DNA of 64,000 nt from Nocardia speluncae NBRC 108251 (GCF_001613245.1 NZ_BDBZ01000006.1:179767-243766); one strand, 5' to 3'. Counted from the stretch's first letter, positions 16,445-24,663 are shown. The notes: generated by a model from the letters alone, not told the origin. A program made the numbers and translations.

Positions 16445-16721
16445 GGACCAGTCCTTTCAGATCGCACTGTGCGCTCCGCATTGCAGCCGCACGCACGACG
16501 GGGACCAGCCGTTTCCCGGTCCCCGCCGGCGTTCGCGACCGCGCCGCCGAACGGATGTACCGGGAAAAACCGTACCGCCCCGGTGCACCGGGATGTGTCG
16601 AACACGTCCTAGGGCCGATTCGCGCCCGCTGCGCCGCCCCGTTCTTCGCGGGCCGGCGAGCCCGTCTGAATGCCACCACGGCCGGGTGGCCGCGTCCCCC
16701 GAGGCCCGTCGACAGGTGTGC

Positions 16722-16756
16722 GTTTGCATCATGCAACGAGTGTGTATGATACAAAC
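16722..16756. promoter_or_regulatory. Paired palindromes, probable MarR operator
   Basis: Two near-perfect palindromes lie upstream of the MarR gene: TTGCATCATGCAA (16724-16736) and TGTATGATACA (16743-16753). Together they form a larger inverted repeat, GTTTGCATCATGCA against TGTATGATACAAAC, with 12 of 14 positions matching. The pattern suits two MarR dimers. The 393-base gap between the transporter and MarR starts (16445-16837) otherwise shows no gene. It also contains a weak KstR-like half match near 16598. Confidence 0.6.
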
Positions 16757-16837
16757 CATCCCCGGCGGCGTGGAACAGCGATCGGCGGGGCGCCCGCCGG
16801 GCCACCACGGCATGAGCACACGACCAGGACACCCGCC

Positions 16838-17305
16838 ATGGACAAGCCGACCCGCCTGATCGAATTCGAAACCATGTTACTGGGGCGGCACAGCCTCAAC
16901 GCACATCTACGCCGCCCCGACCATCTGGAACGCAGCGCCTACCTGGTGCTGAGCCGGCTGTGGATCGAGGGCCCGATGTCCATCGGGGAACTGAGCGAGG
17001 CATTCGCCCTGGACACCTCCACCGTTCACCGGCAAACGGCCGCCATCAGGAAGGCCGGCCTGGCCGAGCGCATTCCCGACCCGGCCGGCGGCGTGGCCCG
17101 CAAGTTCCGGATCACCGCCGAAGGCGAACGCCGCCTACGGGCCGACCGCGACTACAACGTCAACGCCCTGGACCGGGTGTTACGTAGCTGGAGCGAAGAG
17201 GACCTGCAGACCTTCGCCACCTACCTCGAGCGATTCAACACCGACCTCGAGGCGCGGGAAGCCCGGCCCTGGCCCCGCCCCTCGTATACCGAGCCGCGCG
17301 GATAG
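16838..17305 (+). CDS. MarR family transcriptional regulator
   Basis: This 155-residue winged-helix regulator carries ERSAYLVLSRLWIEGPMSIGELSEAF, then the recognition helix DTSTVHRQTAAIRKAGLAERI and the wing segment GGVARKFRITAEGERRLR. These are typical MarR features. A C-terminal dimerisation helix follows. Palindromic operator candidates lie about 80-115 bases upstream, suggesting autoregulation. The divergent BCCT transporter is the most likely other target. The end is 5 bases from the convergent thioesterase. The inducing ligand is unknown. Confidence 0.85.
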   Translation: MDKPTRLIEFETMLLGRHSLNAHLRRPDHLERSAYLVLSRLWIEGPMSIGELSEAFALDTSTVHRQTAAIRKAGLAERIPDPAGGVARKFRITAEGERRLRADRDYNVNALDRVLRSWSEEDLQTFATYLERFNTDLEAREARPWPRPSYTEPRG

Positions 17306-17310
17306 CCGCG

Positions 17311-18099
17311 TCAGAACTGCGTCATATCGACCTGCCGCCGCGCATTGGATATCGCGGTCACCACCGCTGTGCCCAGCGGCCCGCTCCGGTCGTAGAGGCT
17401 CACCGTGCCCACCGATATTCCCGCGGCGGCCACATGATCCTGCGCCAGCACCCCGATCCCCGGCCCGATGGGCAGCCGGGCCAGTGTGAGGGTCACATCG
17501 GAATTGATGTAGCCGATACCGGCGCTACCCCAGTTGCTCATGAAACTCGCCGCGTCCCCGGCCATCGCCACCCGCTGAAACGGGGTCACCGGGTCACCGG
17601 CGACCACCGGCAGCATGTTCTGCCAGATCGCCTTGCGGTCCGCGGTCTGGTTGGCACCGAAATTGCGCGTCCACTCCTGATCACCACTCTTGAACAGCGG
17701 ATGCGCGCCCGCCTCGGATTCGTCCGGGACATCGGGCACCGGCAGATCGCGACCGGGTTGCCACAGTTCACCGGCCGGCACGTCCCCCGTCCGCAGATAC
17801 ACCACGGTGGCGCGGGAGCGCACCTCATCGCGCTGGAGTAGTTCGGCGTCGACCACGCAGATACGCTTCCCCTCCCGGACCACGGTGCTACGTACCGTTG
17901 TGGGCTCGTCGGATACCGGGCTGAACAGATCCACGGTGAACCGTGCCGGGACGAACTCCACGCCCGGCGCGCGTGTTTCCAGCTCCCGGGCGAGCAGCCC
18001 GCAGATGGCCGGCCCGCTGATCTGGGTCGGGCTCCAGCTGGATCTCGCTACCCGGGTGGGCAGGAAATGCTCACCTTCTCCGGTGAAGAACGCCAACAC
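17311..18099 (-). CDS. Acyl-CoA thioesterase-like (double hotdog) protein
   Basis: This 262-residue protein resembles actinobacterial thioesterase-family proteins. The N-terminal half has WSPTQISGPAICGLLARELE and FTVDLFSPV, the hotdog helix-strand pattern. The C-terminal half has FMSNWGSAGIGYINSDVTLTL, typical of the family. The start was moved to the GTG at 18099 because the ribosome site AGAGGAG lies 8 bases upstream. Upstream in-frame codons include only a TTG. An exact KstR-type operator lies 38 bases upstream. This suggests a role in sterol or fatty acyl-CoA metabolism, though no other sterol gene is adjacent. Confidence 0.75.
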   Translation of the reverse strand: MLAFFTGEGEHFLPTRVARSSWSPTQISGPAICGLLARELETRAPGVEFVPARFTVDLFSPVSDEPTTVRSTVVREGKRICVVDAELLQRDEVRSRATVVYLRTGDVPAGELWQPGRDLPVPDVPDESEAGAHPLFKSGDQEWTRNFGANQTADRKAIWQNMLPVVAGDPVTPFQRVAMAGDAASFMSNWGSAGIGYINSDVTLTLARLPIGPGIGVLAQDHVAAAGISVGTVSLYDRSGPLGTAVVTAISNARRQVDMTQF

Positions 18100-18136
18100 G
18101 GTATCGACTCCTCTCGTGGGCAACCCACACCAGAAT

Positions 18137-18150
18137 TACAACACGTTCTA
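18137..18150. promoter_or_regulatory. KstR-type operator upstream of the thioesterase
   Basis: Read on the minus strand the site is TAGAACGTGTTGTA, an exact fit to TNNAACNNGTTNNA, 38 bases before the GTG start. Together with the box at 3199 this suggests both genes belong to a KstR-controlled lipid or sterol regulon. Confidence 0.6.
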
Positions 18151-18151
18151 G

Positions 18152-18547
18152 TTACCCGCCACGGACAGGTACCCGACAGCGTCGCAACCACCCACCACAC
18201 GGCGCGAACCACGCTCGGCACCGCACCCGCCGACCACGCACCCGGCCGCCGGCACCCGCATCCCCGCCCGGCAACGCGATGGCCCTCCCGCTTACCCGAC
18301 GGCCGGCTGCTCGCGCCTCATACACGCATGGGTGCACCGAGTTCTCGGCGGACGCGCCGACCACAGCGAGGTCGCCGGTCCAGCCGAGGACCCGCAGTAC
18401 CGCCTCGGCGATCGCCCGGGTGGAGGTGTTGCCGCAGCCGTTGGTGGTGAACAGTTCGGCCGCGGCGTCGAGGATTTCGGCACGCGGCGTATGCCCCTGG
18501 GGGCGGTGCGTTGCGAGACGCGGCCTGCCCGGACCGAGTTGGGTCAT
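18152..18547 (-). pseudogene. Truncated/frameshifted TetR regulator
   Basis: The frame starting MTQLGPGRPRL encodes a normal TetR N-terminus (PRAEILDAAAELFTTNGCGN followed by TSTRAIAEAV), but the similarity stops in the middle of the helix-turn-helix. The expected turn and recognition helix are replaced by RVLGWTGDLAVVG and then low-complexity Arg/Ala/Gly sequence with no TetR core. The open frame continues to 18152. This looks like a regulator gene that lost its 3' part. The gap between it and the next gene (18548-18756) shows no other gene. Confidence 0.6.
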
Positions 18548-18756
18548 GAATCCATTGCCGACTCGCCTGCACGGCACACCGGGACCACCCCGTGTCCGTG
18601 CCGGTGGCCGAGGAACATCGTCGAGAAATCCGGCGCTGACCGGTTACCGCATATAGCAGCTCACTATGTGCGGTAGTGTCGAAGTCGTCCTGCGCGATGT
18701 TCTTTCACGCGGCGGCGGCTCGGAAACTGTCTGCGGAACCGGTGGGAGGTCGGCCG

Positions 18757-19014
18757 ATGGGACAGGTTCGAATGCTGCCGACTCCGGCGAATGATGTGCG
18801 ATCGGCCGACGCGGTGCGGATCTACCCGGCCACGATCACGGTGTCCGACACGCGTGCAATCTATGCGGCAGCGCTGGACAAGTTGGTGGCAGATTTCGGC
18901 GCGGACACGAATGTGGCGCTGCTGGATCAGGAACCGGACCGGGTCAGTGGCTGGTTCACTTTCATGTGGGGCAGCAAGGCGAACAGCAGTGGCCGGCCGG
19001 TGATCGACATATGA
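18757..19014 (+). CDS. Hypothetical 85-residue protein upstream of the toxin gene
   Basis: The start is well supported by GGGAGG 7 bases before the ATG (MGQVRMLPTPAND). The protein has a folded-looking core (YPATITVSDTRAIYAAALDK) and ends in WFTFMWGSKANSSGRPVIDI. No domain is recognised. It lies 46 bases upstream of the putative toxin gene on the same strand. It could be an accessory or secretion partner, as small proteins often precede actinobacterial polymorphic toxins. Confidence 0.6.
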   Translation: MGQVRMLPTPANDVRSADAVRIYPATITVSDTRAIYAAALDKLVADFGADTNVALLDQEPDRVSGWFTFMWGSKANSSGRPVIDI

Positions 19015-19060
19015 GATCCGCGACCAGGCCCGATGTGCGCGGCGGAGGCGGCAGCCAGCA

Positions 19061-19723
19061 ATGAAGGACGTGCCCGGTGAGCTATCCCGACAGTTGCAGC
19101 GGATGGCGGACAACATGATCGAACTGCTCAGCCGCCGGACCGGCCCCTACCTGCACGACACGGTGGGCGACGTGGCCGATGAGGTCCGCGCGGCGCGCCG
19201 AACAATTGGCGATGCCTCCGAGCACGCCGGCCGCGAGATCGAGAAAGCAAGCGGGGGACGGAGCCCCGAACACACGGAAGCGACCCCACTCGAAGACAAT
19301 GTTCATTCACCACCGCGCCTGATCGATCGGTCCGTCCCAGGTCAGCGATACTACAAACAGGATTCGTCGAACCCACGGCTCCACGCTGAGGGTAAGGTTT
19401 TGGGTAGCAGTCTCTTCGTGAGCCTCAGAACTAAACTGGAAAATGGACAACGGTCGACTCTGCTGAGCGGCCAGGAACAGTTCCAAGCAATTCTGAAATT
19501 CTTCGAAGGCAAGTTCACTTCGATAGCAGGAAATTGGCAATTCGGATCGAACCTTGCCGGCTTGAACGAGCTCACTGCCAAGGGATTGTCGCCAGAGGCC
19601 GCAGCGGCGAGGACATGGACTGGAAAGCAAGCTGCTAGAGCAGGGTTCGAAAGGGTGGAAATCGTGAACGTCGAGGGTAGCCCCGGAAAGTACACCAGCG
19701 CAATGGTGGAGTTTACCCGATGA
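19061..19723 (+). CDS. Putative polymorphic toxin with a C-terminal effector domain
   Basis: This 220-residue two-part protein has residues 1-75 as a helical, high-GC region (MADNMIELLSRRTGPYLHDT). Residues from about 90 on form a lower-GC compact domain ending KQAARAGFERVEIVNVEGS then PGKYTSAMVEFTR. This C-terminal pattern (GLSPEAAAARTWTGKQAA, then VEI..V.G.PG.YT..) is characteristic of polymorphic-toxin tips and resembles, by eye, Ntox21-type RNase-fold domains. That assignment is tentative. The base composition drops from about 68% GC to roughly 50% near 19370, marking a domain graft. The stop overlaps the immunity start by four bases (ATGA). The ribosome site is poor (GGAGG, 12 bases away). 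Confidence 0.6.
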   Translation: MKDVPGELSRQLQRMADNMIELLSRRTGPYLHDTVGDVADEVRAARRTIGDASEHAGREIEKASGGRSPEHTEATPLEDNVHSPPRLIDRSVPGQRYYKQDSSNPRLHAEGKVLGSSLFVSLRTKLENGQRSTLLSGQEQFQAILKFFEGKFTSIAGNWQFGSNLAGLNELTAKGLSPEAAAARTWTGKQAARAGFERVEIVNVEGSPGKYTSAMVEFTR

Positions 19724-19998
19724 ACTATCATGAGCCGAAGTTCAACGAAGCAGCTGCCGCGCTAGTGGCCTCGAAGTATCGAGAAGGCTGGGTTCCCTCT
19801 CGGATACTTCGAGAGATGTTGATACTCTATCCAGATGCGTCGACGCTCGACTTGATGGAATTGATGCAGAATGCGTTCAATTTACCGTACCCGGCCGTTC
19901 AATGCATCGGGGGCTGGTGGATCGACGGGACCGGCGAACTTTCCGATACCGAACTCGACGCTTTCCTGATCGAAGGAATTGCGAATGTATCACCATAA
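19720..19998 (+). CDS. Putative immunity protein for the 19061-19723 toxin
   Basis: This 92-residue acidic protein (MNYHEPKFNEAAAALVASKY, ending TELDAFLIEGIANVSP) has a lower GC content matching the toxin tip. Its ATG overlaps the toxin stop in an ATGA, the usual arrangement for toxin-immunity pairs. The predicted structure is mostly helical with a central WWIDGTGELSD segment. No family is recognised. Function is inferred from position, size and acidity only. Confidence 0.5.
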   Translation: MNYHEPKFNEAAAALVASKYREGWVPSRILREMLILYPDASTLDLMELMQNAFNLPYPAVQCIGGWWIDGTGELSDTELDAFLIEGIANVSP

Positions 19999-20032
19999 TG
20001 GGGAAGAGATGGAAAAAGATTCGCAGCAATGA

Positions 20033-20170
20033 GCGACCGCCGCCGACCGGTGGAAACTCGGGCAGCTGCGCCCGGGCGATATGGTCCACGGCGCGTTCCG
20101 GGCGCGCCGGACCGCGGCCTTCACCACCGAACACGACTCCTGGCGCCGATCGGGCGAACTGATCGAATGA
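20033..20170 (+). pseudogene. Orphan 3' gene fragment after the immunity gene
   Basis: A 45-codon open stretch bounded upstream by an in-frame TGA (20030-20032) ends at the TGA at 20168-20170. It reads ATADRWKLGQLRPGDMVHGA followed by FRARRTAAFTTEH and SWRRSGELIE. It has coding-like high GC but no start codon near its left end. This fits the leftover 3' end of an older gene, cut when the low-GC toxin-immunity segment was inserted. Confidence 0.3.
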
Positions 20171-20175
20171 GAAAC

Positions 20176-20208
20176 GGCCCGGCTCACCACTCGTGCACGA
20201 GCCGGGCC
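20176..20208 (-). terminator. Terminator at the end of the dhbA-dhbC-dhbB operon
   Basis: GGCCCGGCTC (20176-20185) pairs perfectly with GAGCCGGGCC (20199-20208) across a 13-base loop. It lies 7 bases beyond the dhbB stop on the minus strand and is followed there by GTTTCTC. Confidence 0.7.
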
Positions 20209-20214
20209 CGCGGT

Positions 20215-20868
20215 TCAAGCTCCGGCCGGCACCGGGGCCCCGAGCTGCGCCAGCACACCGTCGGTGCTCAGCACCATGCCGCAGCGCCGCGCGGTGTATT
20301 TCAACGCGATCGCATGCTCGTCCCGGCTGAAGTCCGCGACCCCGTCGTGCACCATGAACGCGCGGATATCGTTCATGAACGCTTCCGCGGCGCTGAGCAT
20401 GCAGCCCATATGCGCGTACACACCGGTGACGATGAGCTGATCGCGATTGCGGTAGCCCAGCAGCTGGCGCAGATCGGTGCGCTGGAACGCCGAATAGCGC
20501 CATTTGGTGACCTGAATATCGTTCTCTTCGGGTTTCAGTTCCGCGATGACCTCGGTATCGGGACCATCCGACATCCCGGTCCCCCAGAAATCCGCGAGCA
20601 ATCCGCGCCGGTCGGGATGCTGGTCGCCGGGCTGCATGCTGTAGATCACCGGGATGCCCAGTTCATGGCATCTATCGCGTAATCGGGAGATATTGTCGAT
20701 CATCGTCCGGGCCGGATCGCGATCGAGCTGATACGCGGTGAGGAAATAGTTCTGCATATCGTGGATCAGCAGGGCGCATCTGTCGGGTTCGATACCCCAG
20801 GACACCTGGTTGGCGATCTCGTCGTCCAACGGCGGCAACGCATAGGGTGCGATCGGCTGCATGGGCAT
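20215..20868 (-). CDS. dhbB: Isochorismatase, stand-alone (DhbB/EntB N-domain)
   Basis: This 217-residue enzyme hydrolyses isochorismate to 2,3-dihydro-2,3-dihydroxybenzoate plus pyruvate. The catalytic Asp is in LLIHDMQNYFL and the Lys in VTKWRYSAF, and the cis-peptide/Tyr segment is TGVYAHMGCMLSAAEAF. This matches EntB, DhbB and VibB residue blocks. Unlike EntB, DhbB and VibB it stops at about residue 217 and lacks the C-terminal aryl carrier domain. A separate ArCP gene (24706-24948) supplies it. The ribosome site GAGGAG is 8 bases before the ATG. It is the last gene of the dhbA-dhbC-dhbB operon. Confidence 0.92.
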   Translation of the reverse strand: MPMQPIAPYALPPLDDEIANQVSWGIEPDRCALLIHDMQNYFLTAYQLDRDPARTMIDNISRLRDRCHELGIPVIYSMQPGDQHPDRRGLLADFWGTGMSDGPDTEVIAELKPEENDIQVTKWRYSAFQRTDLRQLLGYRNRDQLIVTGVYAHMGCMLSAAEAFMNDIRAFMVHDGVADFSRDEHAIALKYTARRCGMVLSTDGVLAQLGAPVPAGA

Positions 20869-20954
20869 GGCCAGAACTCCTCATCATCTTTTGTGGCACG
20901 CAACCTTCTGGGGGGGGCTGCGGGCCCGGGCGCAGTAGCGAAAGGGTTTTCGGG

Positions 20955-22103
20955 TCAGGAAACGGTCGCGGCCTTCCCGCCCACCCCGAGCGGCCCGAGG
21001 ACGCGCTGGAGCTTTCCGGTGGTCTCTGCCAGTTCGTCCTCGGGATCCGATTCGGCGACGATCCCGCCACCCGCGTAGGCCAGTAGTGTCCGGTTGTCCG
21101 CGGCCAGTTCCGCGCAGCGGATGCTCACCATCCACTCCCCGTTGCCGTCGGCATCGCACCAGCCCACCGCGCCGGCGTAGAAACCGCGTTCGCCCTCGAG
21201 CTCGGCGATCAAGCCGGCCGCCGCCGCGGTCGGTGTACCGCAGATCGCAGGGGTGGGATGCAGCGCATCGGCCAGTTCCAGCGCGGTCGGCCCGGTGGCC
21301 GGCACCGTCGCGCCGATCGTGGTGCCCAGATGCCACATGGCCGGGGTCTCGGTGAGGCCGGGGGCGGCGGGGATTCGCACATCGGTGCACCGGTCGCTCA
21401 GGATATCGGCCACGTGGTCGACCACGAAACCGTGTTCGTGACGGTCCTTGGCGGAACCGAGCAGGGAATCGGCCGCGATCCGATCGGCCACCGGGTCCTC
21501 CGGTATCCGGCGTGCGGAACCCGCCAGCGGATGGCTGATGATCTCCGGTCCGAGCCGGCGCACCAGGATCTCCGGGCTGGACCCCACCAGGTGCCGGCCG
21601 GTGTAGACGCCGCCGGCGGCGGACAGGTCGACCAGGTAGCCGTTGCCGGCAGGGTCGGTGGAGACCAGCAGGTCGAGCAGGTCGACCGCGCGCACCGCGC
21701 GATCGGCGCGGGCCCGGAGCTTTCTGGCCAGCACCACTTTCCGCAGCGGATGCACGGGATCGGCCAGTAGCCGGACGGCCGCACCCACGCGGCGGACATG
21801 TTCCTCGGGTTCGGGCAGGTTGTCGGTGATCGCGATATCTGGTGCGGTCAACGCCCGCGGAGTACGGGGACCGTCGGTCACCGCAATCGTTTCCGGCGCC
21901 CACAACGCGGCCGGGGCGCCGGGCGTGAACGGCAGCGCGCCGACGATATGGCTCACGCGCCGGGACCGCAGCGCAGCGGCGGCCTCGGCGGCGCTGCGGA
22001 AGACACGGCCCCCCGCCGACGCGGTCACGGTACGTTGCGGCCGGGACAGGACAAAAGCGGGATCCGCGGAAAAAGCGGAGGTCTCGGCGTCGATGATGAT
22101 CAT
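20955..22103 (-). CDS. dhbC: Isochorismate synthase
   Basis: This 382-residue chorismate-utilising enzyme isomerises chorismate to isochorismate, the first committed step to 2,3-dihydroxybenzoate. Core motifs are RKVVLARKL, GSSPEILVRR, HPLAGSARR, DHVADILSD, HPTPAICGTPTAAA, ERGFYAGAVGWCD and ELAETTGKLQRVL. The HPLAGSARR/CGTPT form is typical of EntC/DhbC rather than anthranilate or salicylate synthases. It is preceded by dhbA (9-base gap) and followed by dhbB after 86 bases. The 86-base gap contains a G-run (near 20911) but no clear promoter. Confidence 0.93.
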   Translation of the reverse strand: MIIIDAETSAFSADPAFVLSRPQRTVTASAGGRVFRSAAEAAAALRSRRVSHIVGALPFTPGAPAALWAPETIAVTDGPRTPRALTAPDIAITDNLPEPEEHVRRVGAAVRLLADPVHPLRKVVLARKLRARADRAVRAVDLLDLLVSTDPAGNGYLVDLSAAGGVYTGRHLVGSSPEILVRRLGPEIISHPLAGSARRIPEDPVADRIAADSLLGSAKDRHEHGFVVDHVADILSDRCTDVRIPAAPGLTETPAMWHLGTTIGATVPATGPTALELADALHPTPAICGTPTAAAAGLIAELEGERGFYAGAVGWCDADGNGEWMVSIRCAELAADNRTLLAYAGGGIVAESDPEDELAETTGKLQRVLGPLGVGGKAATVS

Positions 22104-22112
22104 CCTCTCGTG

Positions 22113-22919
22113 TCACATATCCAGCGTTGCGCCGCCGTCGACCCGCAGGTCGTGCATGGTGATGTGGCGCGCGGCGTCGGAAACCAGGAAGTGAACGGCG
22201 GCGGCGATATCGGCCGGTTCGGCGATCCGCCGCAACGGGATTCCCAGCCGGTAGTTCTCCGGATCGCCGTCGAGCAGGCTGGTGCGCGCGGCGTCGCCGA
22301 GTCCGTGCTCGCCGGAATCGGCATACATGGCGCGGAGTAGAGGAGTGTCGGTGGAACCCGGCGACACCAGATTCACCCGTACTCCGTGCGGTGCGACCTG
22401 CAGGGCCAGCGACCGGGTGAACGCCGTGGTAGCGGCCTTGGCGGCACCGTAGGCGGCCAGGCCGACCCGGGGGGTTGTCGCGGAATTCGAGGAGACCACC
22501 ACGATGGAACCGCGCTGTGCCGCGACCATTTCGCGGGCGGCGCGCTGTGCCACGTACACGGCGGCGTTGGTGTTGACCGCGAGGCAGCGCTGCCAGTCGC
22601 CGGCGCCGGTATCCAGGGCGGAGCCGCCGATCATCGCGCCGGCGGTGTGCACGACGATGCGCGGTGCACCGTGCTCGGCGACCACGCGATCGAATGCGGC
22701 GGAGACGGCAGCCGGGTCGGTGAGATCGATTTCGGTGCCCCGCGCGGCAATTCCCTCGTACTGCCGCCCGAGCCGTCCGGCCGCCTCGTGCACCCGGGGA
22801 TCGGTATCCCAGAGTTCGATGAGTGGGGTACCGCCGGCGAGTGCGGTGGCGACGGCCGCCCCGATGCCCCCGGCGGCTCCGGTGACGATGACCCCTTCGC
22901 CCCATTGCTTCGTGACCAT
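22113..22919 (-). CDS. dhbA: 2,3-dihydro-2,3-dihydroxybenzoate dehydrogenase
   Basis: This 268-residue short-chain dehydrogenase makes 2,3-dihydroxybenzoate with NAD+. The cofactor motif is TGAAGGIGAAVA, the catalytic Ser lies in VVVSSNSATTPR, and the catalytic Tyr-Lys pair in YGAAKAATTAF (YxxxK). It heads the operon dhbA-dhbC-dhbB. The ATG is the last base group inside an iron box, and a TAGGCT hexamer (minus strand, 22931-22926) lies 6 bases before it. No ribosome site fits between, so a leaderless, IdeR-repressed message is likely. It is divergent from dhbE. Confidence 0.93.
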   Translation of the reverse strand: MVTKQWGEGVIVTGAAGGIGAAVATALAGGTPLIELWDTDPRVHEAAGRLGRQYEGIAARGTEIDLTDPAAVSAAFDRVVAEHGAPRIVVHTAGAMIGGSALDTGAGDWQRCLAVNTNAAVYVAQRAAREMVAAQRGSIVVVSSNSATTPRVGLAAYGAAKAATTAFTRSLALQVAPHGVRVNLVSPGSTDTPLLRAMYADSGEHGLGDAARTSLLDGDPENYRLGIPLRRIAEPADIAAAVHFLVSDAARHITMHDLRVDGGATLDM

Positions 22920-22937
22920 TAGGTTAGCCTAACCTGA
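22919..22937. promoter_or_regulatory. IdeR/DmdR/DtxR-type iron box, dhbA/dhbE divergent promoter
   Basis: TTAGGTTAGCCTAACCTGA matches the 19-bp DtxR/IdeR consensus at 17 of 19 positions. It covers the divergent 86-base region and overlaps the first base of the dhbA start codon. Hexamers TAGGCT (minus) and TAGCCT (plus) inside the box can serve as -10 elements, so iron-loaded repressor would block both operons. The transcription start for dhbE would lie near 22937, giving a leader of about 70 bases. Confidence 0.9.
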
Positions 22938-23005
22938 AGTTACACCGTAAGGCTAGCATTCCGGTGTGACATCGAACAAGATCGCCGATCGGAAAGAGGT
23001 GCTCC

Positions 23006-24658
23006 ATGCCATCGTCCGTCCTGCCCGGTTTCACACCCTGGCCACCGGAACTCGCCACTCGGTATCGCGATGAAAAGTGCTGGACCGGTGAGACGTTCGC
23101 GCAACTGCTGAGCACCCGCGCGGCACACACCCCCGAAGCGATCGCCGTCGTCGACGCGACCCACCGCTGGAGCTACGCCGAACTGGACCGCCGCGCCCGG
23201 TCCCTGGCCACCGGCCTGATGCGGCTCGGCATCGGCCACCACGACCGGGTCCTCGTACAGCTGCCCAACCGGGCCGAATTCGTGGAAGTCATCTTCGCGC
23301 TGTTCGAAATCGGTGCACTGCCGGTGTTCTGCCTGCCGGCGCACCGCGAATCCGAACTGGTGCCCATCGGCAACGCGAGCACAGCGGTCGCCATGATCAC
23401 CTGCGCCACCCACCAGCGCTTCGACCATGCGGCGCTGGCCGATACCGTCCGGCACCGGGTCGCCTCCCTGCGCCATGTCCTGCTGCTCACCGACGATCCG
23501 GAGACCGAGTTCGCCGAGGGAGCCGCTGATCTCGCCGATTACCGCGACGAACCGGGCGACATGCCCGAACTCGACGCCGGCGATGTCGCGTTCCTGCAGC
23601 TCTCCGGCGGCAGTACCGGAATCCCCAAACTCATCCCCCGCACCCACGACGACTACCTCTACAGCGTGCGCCGCAGCGCCGAGATCACCGAACTCGGCCC
23701 GGACTCGGTCTATCTCGCCACACTGCCCGTGGCGCACAACTTCCCGATGAGCTCGCCGGGGATCCTGGGCGCACTGTATGCGGGCGGAACGGTCGCGATG
23801 ACACCGGACCCCACACCTTCGACCGCGTTCGCGGCGATCGAACGCTTCGGGGTCACCATCACCGGGCTGGTTCCGCCGCTGGCACGCTTGTGGGTCGAAC
23901 GGGCCGAAAAAGGCGGCGAAATGCCGGACCTGTCCAGCCTGCAGGTGGTTCAGGTGGGCGGCGCACGCTGCCCGGACGAATTGGCCCGCCGTGCCGGACC
24001 CGCGCTGGGCGTGACTCTGCAGCAGGTGTTCGGGATGGCCGAGGGCCTCGTGTGTTACACCCGGCTCGACGATCCGATCGATGTCGTCGTCGCCACCCAG
24101 GGCCGCCCCATGTCGGAGCTCGACCGAATAAAGATCGTCGACGACGAGGGCGCCGAAGTCGCACCGGGCGCCGACGGAAACCTGAAGACCCAGGGGCCCT
24201 ACACGATTCGCGGCTACTACGACAATCCCGAGGCCAACACCCGCAGTTTCGACGCCGACGGCTGGTACAGCACCGGCGATATCGTCGCGTTGCGCCCGGA
24301 CGGCAACCTCGTCGTGAAGGGCCGGGCAGGCGACTGGATCAACCGCGGCGGCGAGAAGGTATCGGCCGAGGAGCTCGAAGCCCATCTGCTCGAACACCCC
24401 GGTATCCGCGACGCGGTCATCGTCGGCACCCCGGATCCGGTACTCGGGCAACGGATCTGCGCCTTCGTCCAACCCGTCGACCCGGCGACTCCCCCGACAC
24501 TGACCACGGTCCGCAGCTTCGTCCGCGGACGCGGTATCGCCGCGTGGAAGATGCCCGACGCCGTAGTGACCATCGACGAGTTCCCGGAGACCGGGGTCGG
24601 GAAGACCAGCCGCCGCGATCTGCGCCGGCTGCTGGCCGAGGGGCAACGCGCACAGTGA
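23006..24658 (+). CDS. dhbE: 2,3-dihydroxybenzoate-AMP ligase
   Basis: This 550-residue adenylation enzyme activates 2,3-dihydroxybenzoate as the AMP ester and loads it on an aryl carrier protein. The ATP loop is LSGGSTGIPKLIPRTH, the adenine segment QQVFGMAEGLVCY, the hinge DGWYSTGDIVALRPDGNLVVKGR, and the catalytic lysine lies in GKTSRRDLRR near the C-terminus. The substrate loop HNFPMSSPG has Asn at the first code position and Ser at the position that is Cys in salicylate enzymes, favouring DHB. GAAAGAGG lies 7 bases before the ATG. Its partner, the free ArCP, converges on its 3' end. Confidence 0.93.
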   Translation: MPSSVLPGFTPWPPELATRYRDEKCWTGETFAQLLSTRAAHTPEAIAVVDATHRWSYAELDRRARSLATGLMRLGIGHHDRVLVQLPNRAEFVEVIFALFEIGALPVFCLPAHRESELVPIGNASTAVAMITCATHQRFDHAALADTVRHRVASLRHVLLLTDDPETEFAEGAADLADYRDEPGDMPELDAGDVAFLQLSGGSTGIPKLIPRTHDDYLYSVRRSAEITELGPDSVYLATLPVAHNFPMSSPGILGALYAGGTVAMTPDPTPSTAFAAIERFGVTITGLVPPLARLWVERAEKGGEMPDLSSLQVVQVGGARCPDELARRAGPALGVTLQQVFGMAEGLVCYTRLDDPIDVVVATQGRPMSELDRIKIVDDEGAEVAPGADGNLKTQGPYTIRGYYDNPEANTRSFDADGWYSTGDIVALRPDGNLVVKGRAGDWINRGGEKVSAEELEAHLLEHPGIRDAVIVGTPDPVLGQRICAFVQPVDPATPPTLTTVRSFVRGRGIAAWKMPDAVVTIDEFPETGVGKTSRRDLRRLLAEGQRAQ

Positions 24659-24663
24659 CCCCC

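Noticed and set aside
16598..16611. A KstR-like half match TCGAACACGTCCTA upstream of the BCCT transporter
   Set aside because: It breaks the conserved GTT of the consensus, so it was not counted as an operator.
20884..22905. A long open frame on the minus strand overlapping dhbC and dhbA
   Set aside because: It is Arg/Gly-rich shadow sequence with no family pattern. The frames of dhbC and dhbA match known enzymes.
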